This document shows, in pieces, positions 26,006-35,388 of a stretch of DNA of 64,000 nucleotides (the stretch's first letter is position 1; every line of letters begins with the position of its first letter). The translations under genes and the position numbers were made by a program. This stretch comes from Alteromonas sp. KC3. Lineage in GTDB: Bacteria > Pseudomonadota > Gammaproteobacteria > Enterobacterales > Alteromonadaceae. The notes below the pieces were generated by a model. It ran no database searches and was not told where the DNA came from. It was given only the letters and a program-made list of their open reading frames with translations. The stretch covers positions 1,674,001 through 1,738,000 of the forward strand of contig NZ_AP024235.1 in assembly GCF_016756315.1 (NCBI RefSeq), in the 5' to 3' direction.

Positions 26006-27042
26006 TCAGAAAACAACGATTTATTTTGCGCTGCTTCTTCCTGATAAGCGAAGTACAACCTTTCAGACAGTTTAACAAAATACTGCCGCAGTTTTTGAGG
26101 GGCTAGGATCTCGATGTTATCGCCCAAGCCTCTCAAAAAGGCGCGCAGTTTGTTGGTGTCTTTCACCGTCGCGGTCAATACGGATTTATCTGATTGAAGA
26201 GATGGGGTTATTACTTGATCATCACTGAGTTTATAGCCGTGAAGCAAAAATAACGCGTTATTTTTAACCAATAACTTAAGCTCAATGTCTTCTTTTTTGT
26301 TAGCCGACAACGTTTGAACACTTTCTAGCTCACCAAATTCTTGTTGGCAGTCTTCATCGGTAACGGTAACGTTTCTAACAAATTGTAACGGCAACGCGTA
26401 GCGTCTTTTGTGCAGCGAACCAAAAGTACACACAAAAAGTTGTCGACCATCTTGTTTCACCAGTCCCATAGGGTTAACTCTGTCGTAGTGCTTCCAAACC
26501 ATTTCGTTTCCGCCGCTAAAAATACGCTTAATATCGGCAGAGATTTGTTTTCTAAAAAAGATTGCACTTTTTAACCGTTCAAACGAAGCCGCATCTATCT
26601 CTGGAGGGATGAGTGGTTGGGAAACTTGCGAATCTGCCACCGATCTAAGCCAGTTTGTAAGTAACGAGTCACTATCTTGCTCTAAGACCTGGCTCGCTTT
26701 TGCAAAGTAAGGCTGCATTTCTTTAAGCGTAGAATTTGGTAGTGTGGCACCTGATTGTTCAAGTACCTTAAACGCAAGCGCAGTATTGCCGTCCATTAAG
26801 CTTAAATTGAGTTTCTTAAAATTCGCGTTTATAAACCAGCCGTAGGGTTTCGAACGCTTATCAACTTCTAAACCAAATAGCCCAATGTTTTCTAGGCTGA
26901 CTAAGTCCCGCTGCACCGTGCGCATATCAATATTGTGATGACCGCAGTTTTGTAGATTTTCAAAAATTTGGCGGCTTGAAACTTTTCTGGGCGCAGAAGG
27001 CACAAATTGAAGGATGTCGAGCTTTCGTTGAAATGCACTCAT
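26002..27042 (-). CDS. WYL-domain transcriptional regulator
   Basis: The 346-residue protein has an N-terminal winged helix (residues 1-75: RKLDILQFVP, then MRTVQRDLVSLENIGLFGLEV), a middle region, and a WYL-type domain near residues 140-215 with HYDRVNPMGLVKQDGRQLFVCTF, in which the name-giving WYL tripeptide is not literally kept. A C-terminal WCX-like part follows, ending with LRAFLRGLGDNIEILAPQKLR. WYL regulators sense nucleic-acid or nucleotide ligands and often control DNA-damage, defence or stress genes. It is tail-to-tail with the FtsZ-like gene with a 4-base overlap, so regulation of that gene is possible but not shown. Confidence 0.88.
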   Translation of the reverse strand: MSAFQRKLDILQFVPSAPRKVSSRQIFENLQNCGHHNIDMRTVQRDLVSLENIGLFGLEVDKRSKPYGWFINANFKKLNLSLMDGNTALAFKVLEQSGATLPNSTLKEMQPYFAKASQVLEQDSDSLLTNWLRSVADSQVSQPLIPPEIDAASFERLKSAIFFRKQISADIKRIFSGGNEMVWKHYDRVNPMGLVKQDGRQLFVCTFGSLHKRRYALPLQFVRNVTVTDEDCQQEFGELESVQTLSANKKEDIELKLLVKNNALFLLHGYKLSDDQVITPSLQSDKSVLTATVKDTNKLRAFLRGLGDNIEILAPQKLRQYFVKLSERLYFAYQEEAAQNKSLFSD

Positions 27043-27163
27043 TGTGGCAAACTTGCTTTAGCGATTGTGAACTCACCATAGCATAGAGACCGCATACGAC
27101 AAAAATTGTCGCATGCTAAATTGTTACAGTGAATAACGCCGCAATCGTCGTGTTTTATCGCAC

Positions 27164-28243
27164 TTACACCTGTGTTTGTGGTGCATTAATGTTTGATAAT
27201 TCGCATAGAACGTCGATAAACGCTTTAACAGACGCGTGCGGAGCAGTCTCTTGCATGGTGTGATATCCAGAACTTGGTACTTGCAACGTGGTGCCATCTA
27301 CCAGCCCCTGCGATGCAGCGACGATTCGACCTAATTCGGTTGAGCCTAGTGAATGTTCACTTTCACCGTTGGCAATGCGTTCTTTATTTAATTCTCGAAC
27401 GTAGTCGTCCTTGTATAAATAGCGATAACCCAGCGTTTCACAGGTTGTAGCAAGCTTGGCAGTTAGCGCTTCATTGAATTTCGCGTTTGCGTCTTCGTGG
27501 CGTAGCACCAAATGATGTGCAGAAGCTGCTGCAAAATCTGGCATAGGGCTGGTGTCTAGCACAAATAACTGATTGGTTGAGCCACCAAATCGTCGAAACC
27601 ACTCAAGCAGGTAGCGCCAGCTTTTTCCGGCCTCTTCCTGAGCTGTAAAAAACGCGGTGCCCGTAAAGCCGAGTTCAAATAAATAGATCATTACTGCCGC
27701 CGATAGGACATTATCGAGCTGGCCCACAAGCGCGTCTTCGGTCACTTTGAGCTTGTCTACCATGGCTATGGGGGTGCCTGCTACCACATGTTCAAGGCCT
27801 TCAAGTTCAAAAATAAGATTGTTGCGAAATTCGCAGATCTCAGAGCCCTTGATATGCCCTCGGCCGCGGTATGCGCCTGTCCAAGGCTCATAGGCAAACA
27901 CGGGAGCATTGACAAATCGCCCTTCAATTTTTTTCATTAGCTGTTCACTAACAGAATTTCCGAGTAAGTCCGAGCGCGCTCCGGCAACAAATGCCGCATA
28001 TTGAAATTCGTTAGGACCTGTACAAATAAGTCCGTGGCGGTCGATATGGGCTGAAAGCATGATACTGTGAGGGTCGCTTCCTTGAGCAACCAGCAGGCCT
28101 TCATACCATGTTACCTTTGCTCCGCGTTCTTCCAACTCTCGTTGCAATACTCGAAAGAAGGTGTGCTCTGCACCAACTACACTGGGTTCGCGCATCAGCA
28201 AAGAGAGTAATTCGACAAACGATGATGGCAATAGACTATTCAT
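27164..28243 (-). CDS. M42/M20-type metallopeptidase
   Basis: The 359-residue protein resembles M42 aminopeptidases: first zinc ligand in LSAHIDRHG near residue 60, bridging Asp in GQLDNVLSAA near residue 175, catalytic Glu pair in TAQEEAGKSW near residue 200, a further Asp in VLDTSPM near residue 227 and a His in SSGYHTMQETAPH near residue 330. The set is complete for a dinuclear zinc enzyme releasing N-terminal residues from peptides. No signal peptide is present, so it is cytoplasmic. It lies upstream of nothing co-directional that it clearly serves; the saccharopine dehydrogenase-like gene precedes it by 77 bases. Confidence 0.85.
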   Translation of the reverse strand: MNSLLPSSFVELLSLLMREPSVVGAEHTFFRVLQRELEERGAKVTWYEGLLVAQGSDPHSIMLSAHIDRHGLICTGPNEFQYAAFVAGARSDLLGNSVSEQLMKKIEGRFVNAPVFAYEPWTGAYRGRGHIKGSEICEFRNNLIFELEGLEHVVAGTPIAMVDKLKVTEDALVGQLDNVLSAAVMIYLFELGFTGTAFFTAQEEAGKSWRYLLEWFRRFGGSTNQLFVLDTSPMPDFAAASAHHLVLRHEDANAKFNEALTAKLATTCETLGYRYLYKDDYVRELNKERIANGESEHSLGSTELGRIVAASQGLVDGTTLQVPSSGYHTMQETAPHASVKAFIDVLCELSNINAPQTQV

Positions 28244-28320
28244 TAGGGTACCAATAAAAGAATAAAAAAACGTAATAGCTTGTTATCTATAAAAGGTCAA
28301 AGACTATTTACGTTTGTAAT

Positions 28321-29532
28321 TTACTGACTACTCACTTCTTCAACTATCACGCCAGCGTGCTCGGCAAGCCGCTTGATTAAGTTGTCGTTTAGCAGTGATG
28401 CAGGCGTCCAAAATCCGCCCTGTGTGTCTACACTATCATTTGCAAGGCAAAGTCCTGCTTGTGTAATCATTTTGGCCGTAGAGCCATACCCCGGATCTCT
28501 ATCGCCCAAGACTTTGACTTCAATCTTTTCACCGTTGGCAAGGGTGCCATAAAAGCGCATATCATACATTCCATTAAGCTGCTCTTCTTTACTTGGTCCT
28601 TCTCCCGGTTTGGGTAGCACAAATTTTTCGAGAAGTATTCTTAATGGCGATATATTCGCCGCCACCATAAATGCACCTAGGCCAAGTGTCGTCTTTTTGG
28701 CAATACTCTTGTTTTTGGCAGACATGGCCTCGTCGTATCTGAAGTTTTCACCGTACATATTCCCTAATAGAGCATTGCTGCGGTGAACAACACGTTCGTT
28801 GATAGATGCCATCACAAATGGCATGGTCCACATCTTTAACTCATCGTCATACTCTGCACTTTTGTGATTTTTCTGCCGCACTGAATACGGATGCCTCTCG
28901 GGACACAGTACATAAGGGTTCACTAAAGCTTTACGTAAGCCTGGATCTTTTTTTGCTTCCTTTAAAACGTTGAGCAAGCTGGCAACTGTTCCGCCTGACG
29001 CTCCACCACGTATTCGGTGCACACGCATTTTAATTTGTGTGGCTGGTTTGCCTGTTTTCTCGATGGCCAACCTTTGTAGGTGATACACGCCTAAATCAGA
29101 GGGAATAGAATCAAAGCCTGTACAGTTAACCAGCCGGGCGCCACTTTTTTGCGCCGCACTGTGGTACTTGTCCACCATGCGTTTTATCCACTGAGGTTCG
29201 CCAGTTAAGTCGCAATAAGCAGTGCCTGTGTTTACGCACGCTTTTACAACGCTCTCGCCATAGAGCGCATAAGGACCCACTGTCGTGAGCACTACCTTGG
29301 TTTGTTCGCACATCGCGTGTAAACCATCTTCATCGTCAGCGTTAACGACAACATGGGGCACGTCTATACCAACTCTTTGCTTCACTTCAATAAGTTTTTG
29401 TTCACTGCGACCTGCCATCGCCCACGTTACTTGTTCATCCTTATAAGTGGCAAGGTACTCACAAATAATTTGCCCAACAAAAGAGGTTGCGCCATACAAC
29501 ACAAGATCATAAACGTTTTTTTCGTTTGCCAT
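28321..29532 (-). CDS. Saccharopine dehydrogenase-like oxidoreductase
   Basis: The 403-residue protein starts with a Rossmann fold, YDLVLYGATSFVGQIICEYLA, near residue 8, followed by WAMAGRSEQKL, and contains TGFDSIPSDLGVYHL near residue 135 and a C-terminal GDRDPGYGSTAKMITQAGLCL block near residue 342. These are features of the bacterial saccharopine dehydrogenase/trans-acting enoyl reductase group, related to mammalian SCCPDH and mycobacterial Rv2449c-type proteins; true lysine metabolism is unlikely. Substrate unknown, perhaps a lipid. The ATG at 29532 has GGAG six bases upstream and is preferred to an ATG 12 codons earlier. Confidence 0.85.
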   Translation of the reverse strand: MANEKNVYDLVLYGATSFVGQIICEYLATYKDEQVTWAMAGRSEQKLIEVKQRVGIDVPHVVVNADDEDGLHAMCEQTKVVLTTVGPYALYGESVVKACVNTGTAYCDLTGEPQWIKRMVDKYHSAAQKSGARLVNCTGFDSIPSDLGVYHLQRLAIEKTGKPATQIKMRVHRIRGGASGGTVASLLNVLKEAKKDPGLRKALVNPYVLCPERHPYSVRQKNHKSAEYDDELKMWTMPFVMASINERVVHRSNALLGNMYGENFRYDEAMSAKNKSIAKKTTLGLGAFMVAANISPLRILLEKFVLPKPGEGPSKEEQLNGMYDMRFYGTLANGEKIEVKVLGDRDPGYGSTAKMITQAGLCLANDSVDTQGGFWTPASLLNDNLIKRLAEHAGVIVEEVSSQ

Positions 29533-29682
29533 AACGGCTCCAAATTGTTCTTTTTTAACAGGTTGCATGTTTAAATGAAATTGCGCAACGCATAGGGTAT
29601 TTTATTTTTAAATAAGAACGTATAAGCCGTTTGAAGGGAAGAGTTCAGTTTTCTGAACAGTGCCGTTGTGGGCTTTCCTTAC

Positions 29683-30627
29683 TCATGTAGTGCGATTAAG
29701 AGTATTAAAAACAGCAATGCGATTTCTTCCATCTGATTTTGCTTTGTACAGCGCTTCATCTGCGTCGGTAAACAGCGTCTCAAAACTGTCGGGCTTAAGT
29801 TTAGTGCAGATACCAATAGATGCTGTAACGCTAATGCTATTGCCGTCTACCTCGGTCACACTTTGTGCCAGTGAACTGCGAATGCGCTCAGCAACTTCAT
29901 AGGCGACGTTAAGATCCGCCTCAGACATAAACACCGCAAATTCTTCCCCGCCCAATCTACCCACAATATCGTATTGACGGGTAGATTGACGCAAAATGGC
30001 AGCAGTGTGCTTTAGCACATGATCGCCTGCTAAGTGGCCATAAGTATCGTTAATGCGTTTAAAGTGGTCTAAGTCTATGACTAACATTGTGGCCGACGCT
30101 TGGTTTCGCTGAACGCGTGCTAGCTCAGTTTCAACGGCATCTACGAAAGAGCGGCGGTTGGCTAATTGGGTGAGTTCATCGGTAAGCGCAAGTTTCTTAA
30201 GCTGAACTAAGGAGCGTTGCAGTGTACTTTCAGTCACTTTCTGTTTTGAAATGTCTTTCGCTTGTAACAGCAACTCGCCTGAGTCGAGAAGATGTTCTGA
30301 AAAAAGCATCCAGCGTCCATTGACTAAGTCGACCTCAAACATCCGGTGTGGGCGTTTTCGTCTCACACTTCTTACATATTCAAGCCAGCTCTCTATGTGG
30401 TCGGTTTCAATGTTTATACCGCGTTTTTGGTCATATGCATGGCGGACAAGTTGCTCAAAGCTCCAGTATTCAACTTTGCAGTTTGTTGCACAGAATATGT
30501 CTAAGAATACATAGTTGGCATATAGGAGTTTATCGTCAGGACAAAAAATGGCGTAGCCGTCCTTACTCGATTCTATGAACGTTTGTATGAGTTGATTAAA
30601 ATTACAACCAGGCGCAATCACAACCAC
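29683..30627 (-). CDS. Diguanylate cyclase with N-terminal PAS-like sensor
   Basis: The 314-residue soluble protein has a PAS-like domain (residues 10-130; FIESSKDGYAIFCPDDKLLYAN) and a GGDEF domain from about 150. LTDELTQLANRRSF, DLDHFKRINDTYGHLAGD and the active-site GGEEF are all present. The inhibitory site RxxD is present as RQYD five residues before GGEEF, so product feedback is expected. It makes c-di-GMP from two GTP. The start is a GTG with AAGG upstream. It is divergent from the PAS-GGDEF-EAL gene, so the two may share a control region and act on the same c-di-GMP pool. Confidence 0.92.
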   Translation of the reverse strand: MVVIAPGCNFNQLIQTFIESSKDGYAIFCPDDKLLYANYVFLDIFCATNCKVEYWSFEQLVRHAYDQKRGINIETDHIESWLEYVRSVRRKRPHRMFEVDLVNGRWMLFSEHLLDSGELLLQAKDISKQKVTESTLQRSLVQLKKLALTDELTQLANRRSFVDAVETELARVQRNQASATMLVIDLDHFKRINDTYGHLAGDHVLKHTAAILRQSTRQYDIVGRLGGEEFAVFMSEADLNVAYEVAERIRSSLAQSVTEVDGNSISVTASIGICTKLKPDSFETLFTDADEALYKAKSDGRNRIAVFNTLNRTT

Positions 30628-30842
30628 TTGCCTTACGGATTACTGTTTACTTAAAAGTAGTTTATTTTTTAAAAAATGTCCCTGATTACAAGGGAATTTG
30701 TTTGCAAACTAACACTGCTTTTTCGTACCGCTGACAGTTTGTGCAGTCGATTACTTGAGCAGTTTAGAAAACTGAATCTATACTTGATATAGAGTGGTTG
30801 CCAGAAACGCTTGTGATGTGATTACAAGTGCGAAGGAGTGCT

Positions 30843-32561
30843 ATGAATTTTGAACCAGGAAGTGATAATCAATTCATTACTTTGTACGATGAAGGGGAGC
30901 AGCGGTTCCTTGATCTCATCGATGCGCTGCCCAAAATATCAGTACAGGGCTATGACAAGGAAAGGCGGGTAATTTATTGGAATCATTCAAGTGAGGAAAT
31001 TTACGGTTATTCAAAACAAGACGCTATAGGTAGAAAACTAGAAGACCTCATTATTCCTGCTGAAATGAAGGAAGCCGTCATAGCGTTACATCAACAATGG
31101 CTGCAAGAAGGTGTAGCTATCCCCTCAGAACGACTTCAATTAAAACGAAAAGATGGTTCGTTAGTTCATGTCTTTTCTTCTCATGTGATGCTGAAGGAAG
31201 GAACCGACAACCCAGAAATGTTCTGCATTGATGTGGACTTGTCTAAAGAAAATACCGCACTACAAGAACTAGAAAGAATGGCGTCTACCGATTTACTCAC
31301 TGGGCTGCCAAACAGACGTTTCCTTTACAGTGAATTGCAGTCAAGAATTGCCGAGGCCAAAAGTAATAACAGCCAATTTGCAGTTCTTTTCATAGACCTT
31401 GATATGTTTAAAGAAGTTAATGATACCTTGGGCCATACATGGGGGGATGAGTTATTGCGAAGCGTTGCTAAGCGCCTTGAAAAATGTTTAAGCAACGATG
31501 GAAAGTTAACGCGGTTTGGCGGCGATGAATTTGTGATAGTGCTTAATAGCGATCTTTCACAAGATGAGGTATCGCGCATTGCTTCAAAACTTACTGACTG
31601 TTTTGGCTGTACATTCGAACTGGGTACGGAAAATGCGCACATGACGGTGAGTACGGGCGTGAGTAACTTTCCCCAAGACGGGAGCAAGCCTGACGATCTA
31701 TTAAAAAAAGCTGATGTCGCCATGTACCAAGCAAAGGCTGAAGGGCGCAATCAATTTCAATTCTTTAGTGCTGAGCTTTTTGAAAAAGTTAATCGGCAAC
31801 GGACAATTACGGCACAGCTTCACGAGTCGTTAAAGAAAGACGAATTCATGTTGGTATATCAACCGCAGTTTGATTTGCGTGATCAGCACGTTGCAGCATG
31901 TGAAGCACTACTGCGTTGGTGTCCTGCCGACGCGAGTCGAAGTGCTCCTCCGAATATTTTCATAGGCATCGCCGAACGTACTGATCTTATCGTTAAAATT
32001 GGACAGTGGGTTTTAGAGCAAGCGTGCAAGCAGGTCAAGGCTTGGAAAGAAAAGGGGATTATGCTTCGGGTAGACATCAATATTTCGGGAAAGGAGTTAA
32101 TTCAACCGAATTTCTTTTCAAATTTTGAATCTACGATACGCAGGTTCGGGCTTTTACCCAGCGATTTGGGAATAGAGTTGACCGAAAATTTACTCATTCA
32201 ATCAGATGATAGTGTGCTTGAGGGGTTAAGAGCGCTTAGAGCCAAGGGAGTAGAAATTGCCATTGATGATTTTGGTGTGGGTTATTCTTCACTCAGTTAT
32301 CTTAGGCAATTCCCGATTAGCCATCTAAAAATTGATCGCTCTTTTTTGAAGCATGCCCCTGAGGACCCTTATGACGGTGCTTTGTTAGAAGCAATTATAA
32401 ATATGGGCCACAAACTTGAACTCAATATTGTTGCAGAAGGCATTGAGACTCAGGAGCAATCTAATTATTGTAAGCACTTAAACGTTGAATATGCACAAGG
32501 GTTTCTGTTTTCAAAACCCTTGGCTCCAAATGAAATCGAAAAACTTCTTACAAAGAAGTAG
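30843..32561 (+). CDS. PAS-GGDEF-EAL c-di-GMP protein
   Basis: The 572-residue protein has a PAS domain (about 15-125; GYDKERRVIYWNHSSEEIYGYS), a GGDEF domain with intact RFGGDEFV near residue 224 and LTGLPNRRF, and an EAL domain with CEALLRW near residue 345. The EAL domain also has NISGKEL, LTENL, IDDFGVGYSSLSYL, LKIDRSF and VAEGIETQEQ. All catalytic residues of both output domains are visible, so it could make or break c-di-GMP, or use the GGDEF part to sense GTP. The ATG at 30843 follows GAAGGAG at ideal spacing; a GTG five codons earlier is rejected. An inverted repeat TCTATA-N5-TATAGA lies at 30777-30793 in its upstream region. Confidence 0.93.
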   Translation: MNFEPGSDNQFITLYDEGEQRFLDLIDALPKISVQGYDKERRVIYWNHSSEEIYGYSKQDAIGRKLEDLIIPAEMKEAVIALHQQWLQEGVAIPSERLQLKRKDGSLVHVFSSHVMLKEGTDNPEMFCIDVDLSKENTALQELERMASTDLLTGLPNRRFLYSELQSRIAEAKSNNSQFAVLFIDLDMFKEVNDTLGHTWGDELLRSVAKRLEKCLSNDGKLTRFGGDEFVIVLNSDLSQDEVSRIASKLTDCFGCTFELGTENAHMTVSTGVSNFPQDGSKPDDLLKKADVAMYQAKAEGRNQFQFFSAELFEKVNRQRTITAQLHESLKKDEFMLVYQPQFDLRDQHVAACEALLRWCPADASRSAPPNIFIGIAERTDLIVKIGQWVLEQACKQVKAWKEKGIMLRVDINISGKELIQPNFFSNFESTIRRFGLLPSDLGIELTENLLIQSDDSVLEGLRALRAKGVEIAIDDFGVGYSSLSYLRQFPISHLKIDRSFLKHAPEDPYDGALLEAIINMGHKLELNIVAEGIETQEQSNYCKHLNVEYAQGFLFSKPLAPNEIEKLLTKK

Positions 32562-32580
32562 GGGAAGAGACCTACTTTTA
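32556..32580. terminator. Short terminator between convergent genes
   Basis: AAGTAGG (32556-32562) pairs with CCTACTT (32571-32577), followed by T-rich sequence on the plus strand. It spans the stop of the PAS-GGDEF-EAL gene and touches the end of the convergent hydrolase gene. Confidence 0.55.
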
Positions 32581-33639
32581 TTCTTCCCACCATACTTTGT
32601 TAGGTGCTTCTGCTGCATTTGCGATTGGAATAATCTCACCAAAAATTGGCGTACTCACAGGCACTCGTTGCTTTTCAGCAAGGGCAGTTATTTTAACCAG
32701 AGGTTCATTCCAATTGTGCAAGGCCAAGTCAAACGTACTGTTATGTACTGGCATCATTACGTTGGCTTGCACATCGATATGGGCTTTAAGGCTCTGGTGC
32801 GGAAGCATGTGAATATCTGACCACAGTTCGTTGTATGCTCCGGTTTCAATGAGTGATAAATCAAATGGCCCATACTTATCACCAATGTCTTTAAAGCCAT
32901 CAAAATAACCAGAATCTCCGCTATAAAACACATTTGTGGTGGTACTACGAATTACCCAACTAGCCCAAAGTGTTTCATCCCTATCAAACAATCCGCGTCC
33001 AGAGAAGTGCTGAGACGGCGTTGCAACTATCTCGATGCCACTCAATATTGTTTTTTGCCACCAGTCCAACTCGGTTATTTTACTGTTCTTTACGCCCCAG
33101 TCACGCAAGTGATTTCCAACTTTAAGTGGCATAACAAACTGTCTCGTTTTGTGTTTAAGGATTTCTATGCTGCCCTTATCTAAATGGTCGTAGTGATCAT
33201 GACTAATAATAACCGCTGCCAACTCGGGCAGGGCCTCTATATTAATGGGCGATGCATGAAATCGCTTTGGTCCCATCCACTGCACAGGTGAGGCGCGTTC
33301 ACTGAAAACAGGATCGATAAGAATGTACTCGCCGTTTACCTTAAGCAGTGTGGTTGAGTGTCCAAGTTTCACAATGCTGTCTTCTTCAACCGCATCAAGC
33401 TTGTCGATATCAAGCGGAACAACCGGAATTTCAAATGTAGGCGTTGCTGCCTTTCTGTCGTCGCGCCAATAGGCTTTCAACATCTTCCACATATCACCTA
33501 ATGACGTTTGGTATGTAATGTGTGTATTGCTGAATTTTTCAGGTAGTGGGGCATTCTCTGCAATAGCGTTTGAGCAACCGCAAAACGACGTCATAAATAA
33601 AACTCCAATAACAAAGCAAGTGCGACGATAAGCAAGCAT
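32578..33639 (-). CDS. Exported metallo-beta-lactamase-fold hydrolase
   Basis: The 353-residue protein has an N-terminal signal sequence (residues 1-25, LAYRRTCFVIGVLFMTSFCGC) that may be of the lipoprotein type with Cys 23, although the lipobox is atypical. The MBL core shows IKLGHSTTLLKVNGEYILIDPVFS-like strands, the metal motif ISHDHYDHLDKG (HxHxDH) near residue 147, and YSGDSGYFDGF and MPVHNSTFDLALH later. This matches the NAPE-phospholipase-D/UlaG-like subgroup, which hydrolyses phospholipid or lactone substrates. The true substrate is unknown. It is monocistronic. Confidence 0.87.
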   Translation of the reverse strand: MLAYRRTCFVIGVLFMTSFCGCSNAIAENAPLPEKFSNTHITYQTSLGDMWKMLKAYWRDDRKAATPTFEIPVVPLDIDKLDAVEEDSIVKLGHSTTLLKVNGEYILIDPVFSERASPVQWMGPKRFHASPINIEALPELAAVIISHDHYDHLDKGSIEILKHKTRQFVMPLKVGNHLRDWGVKNSKITELDWWQKTILSGIEIVATPSQHFSGRGLFDRDETLWASWVIRSTTTNVFYSGDSGYFDGFKDIGDKYGPFDLSLIETGAYNELWSDIHMLPHQSLKAHIDVQANVMMPVHNSTFDLALHNWNEPLVKITALAEKQRVPVSTPIFGEIIPIANAAEAPNKVWWEE

Positions 33640-33787
33640 TATCTCACCTTAATAAAAGTATACTGCACGGTGTAGTTTATTTATAATACTTGTTTTTGCT
33701 CAAAAGTAAACTGCTTAGTGTAATTTAGGTTGTTTTTGAATCGGCATAGCCATTTATCAACGTTTTCAAGGCAGCCGTGGAGATAAG

Positions 33788-35320
33788 CTAATCTCTATTG
33801 GGAATAAGGGTGGTGTATGCGTTACAGCGCTCGTTGGTTACGTATTTGCCTGTCAACACATAGCCGATGGTGTTGAACTTATTATCGAGTAACCTTGCAC
33901 TAACGCCGTCACTATCTTGTTCTTCTACTGCCCATCGATTGTGGCCAGCAGTCGTATGAATGGGGAGTACCATGTTGATAGGGTGGCAGCTGGTTTTCAC
34001 AACGATTGGCATTATGGGGTAAGACAAATGCGCGGGTTTTTTCTCATGTATTATCTCGTTGGCCAAATTTAAGGCTAGTAACTTAACTTGGTTTAACAGT
34101 GGCGCGACATAGGGCAGAACTGCACCAATCTGTTCGGTATTATCTTTAATGGGGCTTGCATCATCACTAGCAGCAACGCGTTGCATTGAAACTTGGGCAC
34201 AGTCTCCTATGGCAAATACATCTTGAACCGATGTTGCTAGATGACTGTTAGCTAAAATACCACGCTGGCACGAAATACCAGAACGCAACGCTAATTCTAT
34301 GTTGGGTTGTACGCCAATTGCCGATAGTACAAGATCGCTATTAAAGCGCCGTCCGTTAGCCAGTATCACCTTTGTGCCCAGCTCGCGATTTTCAATACGC
34401 GACACCGTCGTACCAAAATGGAAATCGGCACCTGCTTCTGTTAGAGACTGAGTTAGTGAAAGTGACGCTTCATGGGGCAGAAGCGAATAGAGCGCACTGG
34501 GGTTCGGGTCAACAATGCTAACGCCGAGTCCTGCGCGAAGCAGGTTATCTGCAAACTCACAGCCAATTAGGCCTGCACCCATAATAGTAACGTGGCGCAC
34601 GTGCGCGGCTTCAGTGACAAACTGCCCGTAATCACTTAAGTTGTTTAGAGCGCGAATCTTGTGGTTTGCGTTACCTTCAATAGAGGGCGTGATAGCCGAT
34701 GAACCTGTGGCTAGAACCAACTTATCGTAAGGTTGCGCTCCGCCTCCTTGAAGTAACACACACTTTGCCTGTGTATCTACACGTTCTGCCAACGTATGAG
34801 TAAAAAGCCTAACGTTATATTGGCGCGAAAACTCTATGGCTGAACTTTGGGTAAGCGCGGCAATACTTTTTTGCTGCGCATAGGCATTAGACAGCTGAGG
34901 TTTGCTGTAAATCGCGCCATCATCTGCACAAATTACAACAATAGGCGTATGTTTATCGTGTCGACGATACGACTTTACAAAGTTAACGCCCGCCATGCCC
35001 GAACCTATAACCACGATGGGAGCGCCGCTTGCGTCGTTGTTCTGAGTTCGTTTGCTGGCTAACGGTTTTATTCCTGCAGGGCTTTCACTGTGAAAGAGTG
35101 GGAGCGATCCGTTTTGAGTGTTCATTTGCTCAACTTCGCTCGTTTCAGCCACCTGTTTCATTTGAAAATCACGCTTACTAATGCCGCATTCAGGGCAGCA
35201 CCAATCGTCAGGAATATCTTCCCATTTAGTACCGGGGCGCAAACCTTCTTCCGGGCAGCCTTTTTCTTCATCATAAAGCCAACCACACGCCTGACATTCC
35301 CAAATTCTATACTGCGACAT
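33788..35320 (-). CDS. Rubredoxin-rubredoxin reductase fusion
   Basis: The 510-residue protein begins with a rubredoxin domain: WECQACGW (Cys 9, 12) and CCPECGISKRDF (Cys 42, 45) supply the four iron ligands. After a linker comes a pyridine nucleotide-disulfide-type reductase with the FAD loop VVIGSGMAGVNF near residue 103, an NAD(P) loop IMGAGLIGCEFADNL near residue 247 and the FAD-binding ATSVQDVFAIGDCAQV near residue 363. It should pass electrons from NAD(P)H through FAD to the one-iron centre within one chain. It lies 68 bases after the Rieske oxygenase on the same strand, so it is a good candidate for that enzyme's electron donor; this is inference, since rubredoxin reductases also serve alkane hydroxylases and oxidative stress enzymes. 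Confidence 0.92.
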   Translation of the reverse strand: MSQYRIWECQACGWLYDEEKGCPEEGLRPGTKWEDIPDDWCCPECGISKRDFQMKQVAETSEVEQMNTQNGSLPLFHSESPAGIKPLASKRTQNNDASGAPIVVIGSGMAGVNFVKSYRRHDKHTPIVVICADDGAIYSKPQLSNAYAQQKSIAALTQSSAIEFSRQYNVRLFTHTLAERVDTQAKCVLLQGGGAQPYDKLVLATGSSAITPSIEGNANHKIRALNNLSDYGQFVTEAAHVRHVTIMGAGLIGCEFADNLLRAGLGVSIVDPNPSALYSLLPHEASLSLTQSLTEAGADFHFGTTVSRIENRELGTKVILANGRRFNSDLVLSAIGVQPNIELALRSGISCQRGILANSHLATSVQDVFAIGDCAQVSMQRVAASDDASPIKDNTEQIGAVLPYVAPLLNQVKLLALNLANEIIHEKKPAHLSYPIMPIVVKTSCHPINMVLPIHTTAGHNRWAVEEQDSDGVSARLLDNKFNTIGYVLTGKYVTNERCNAYTTLIPNRD

Positions 35321-35388
35321 AGACTCTACCTCGTCGAACCAATTAGTTTTTAAGCACCCAAAGCCGATTTTTTACATGAAAAGAGTCA

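Noticed and set aside
28321..29532. True saccharopine dehydrogenase for lysine metabolism
   Set aside because: Motifs fit the trans-acting enoyl reductase/SCCPDH group, and no lysine pathway genes are adjacent.
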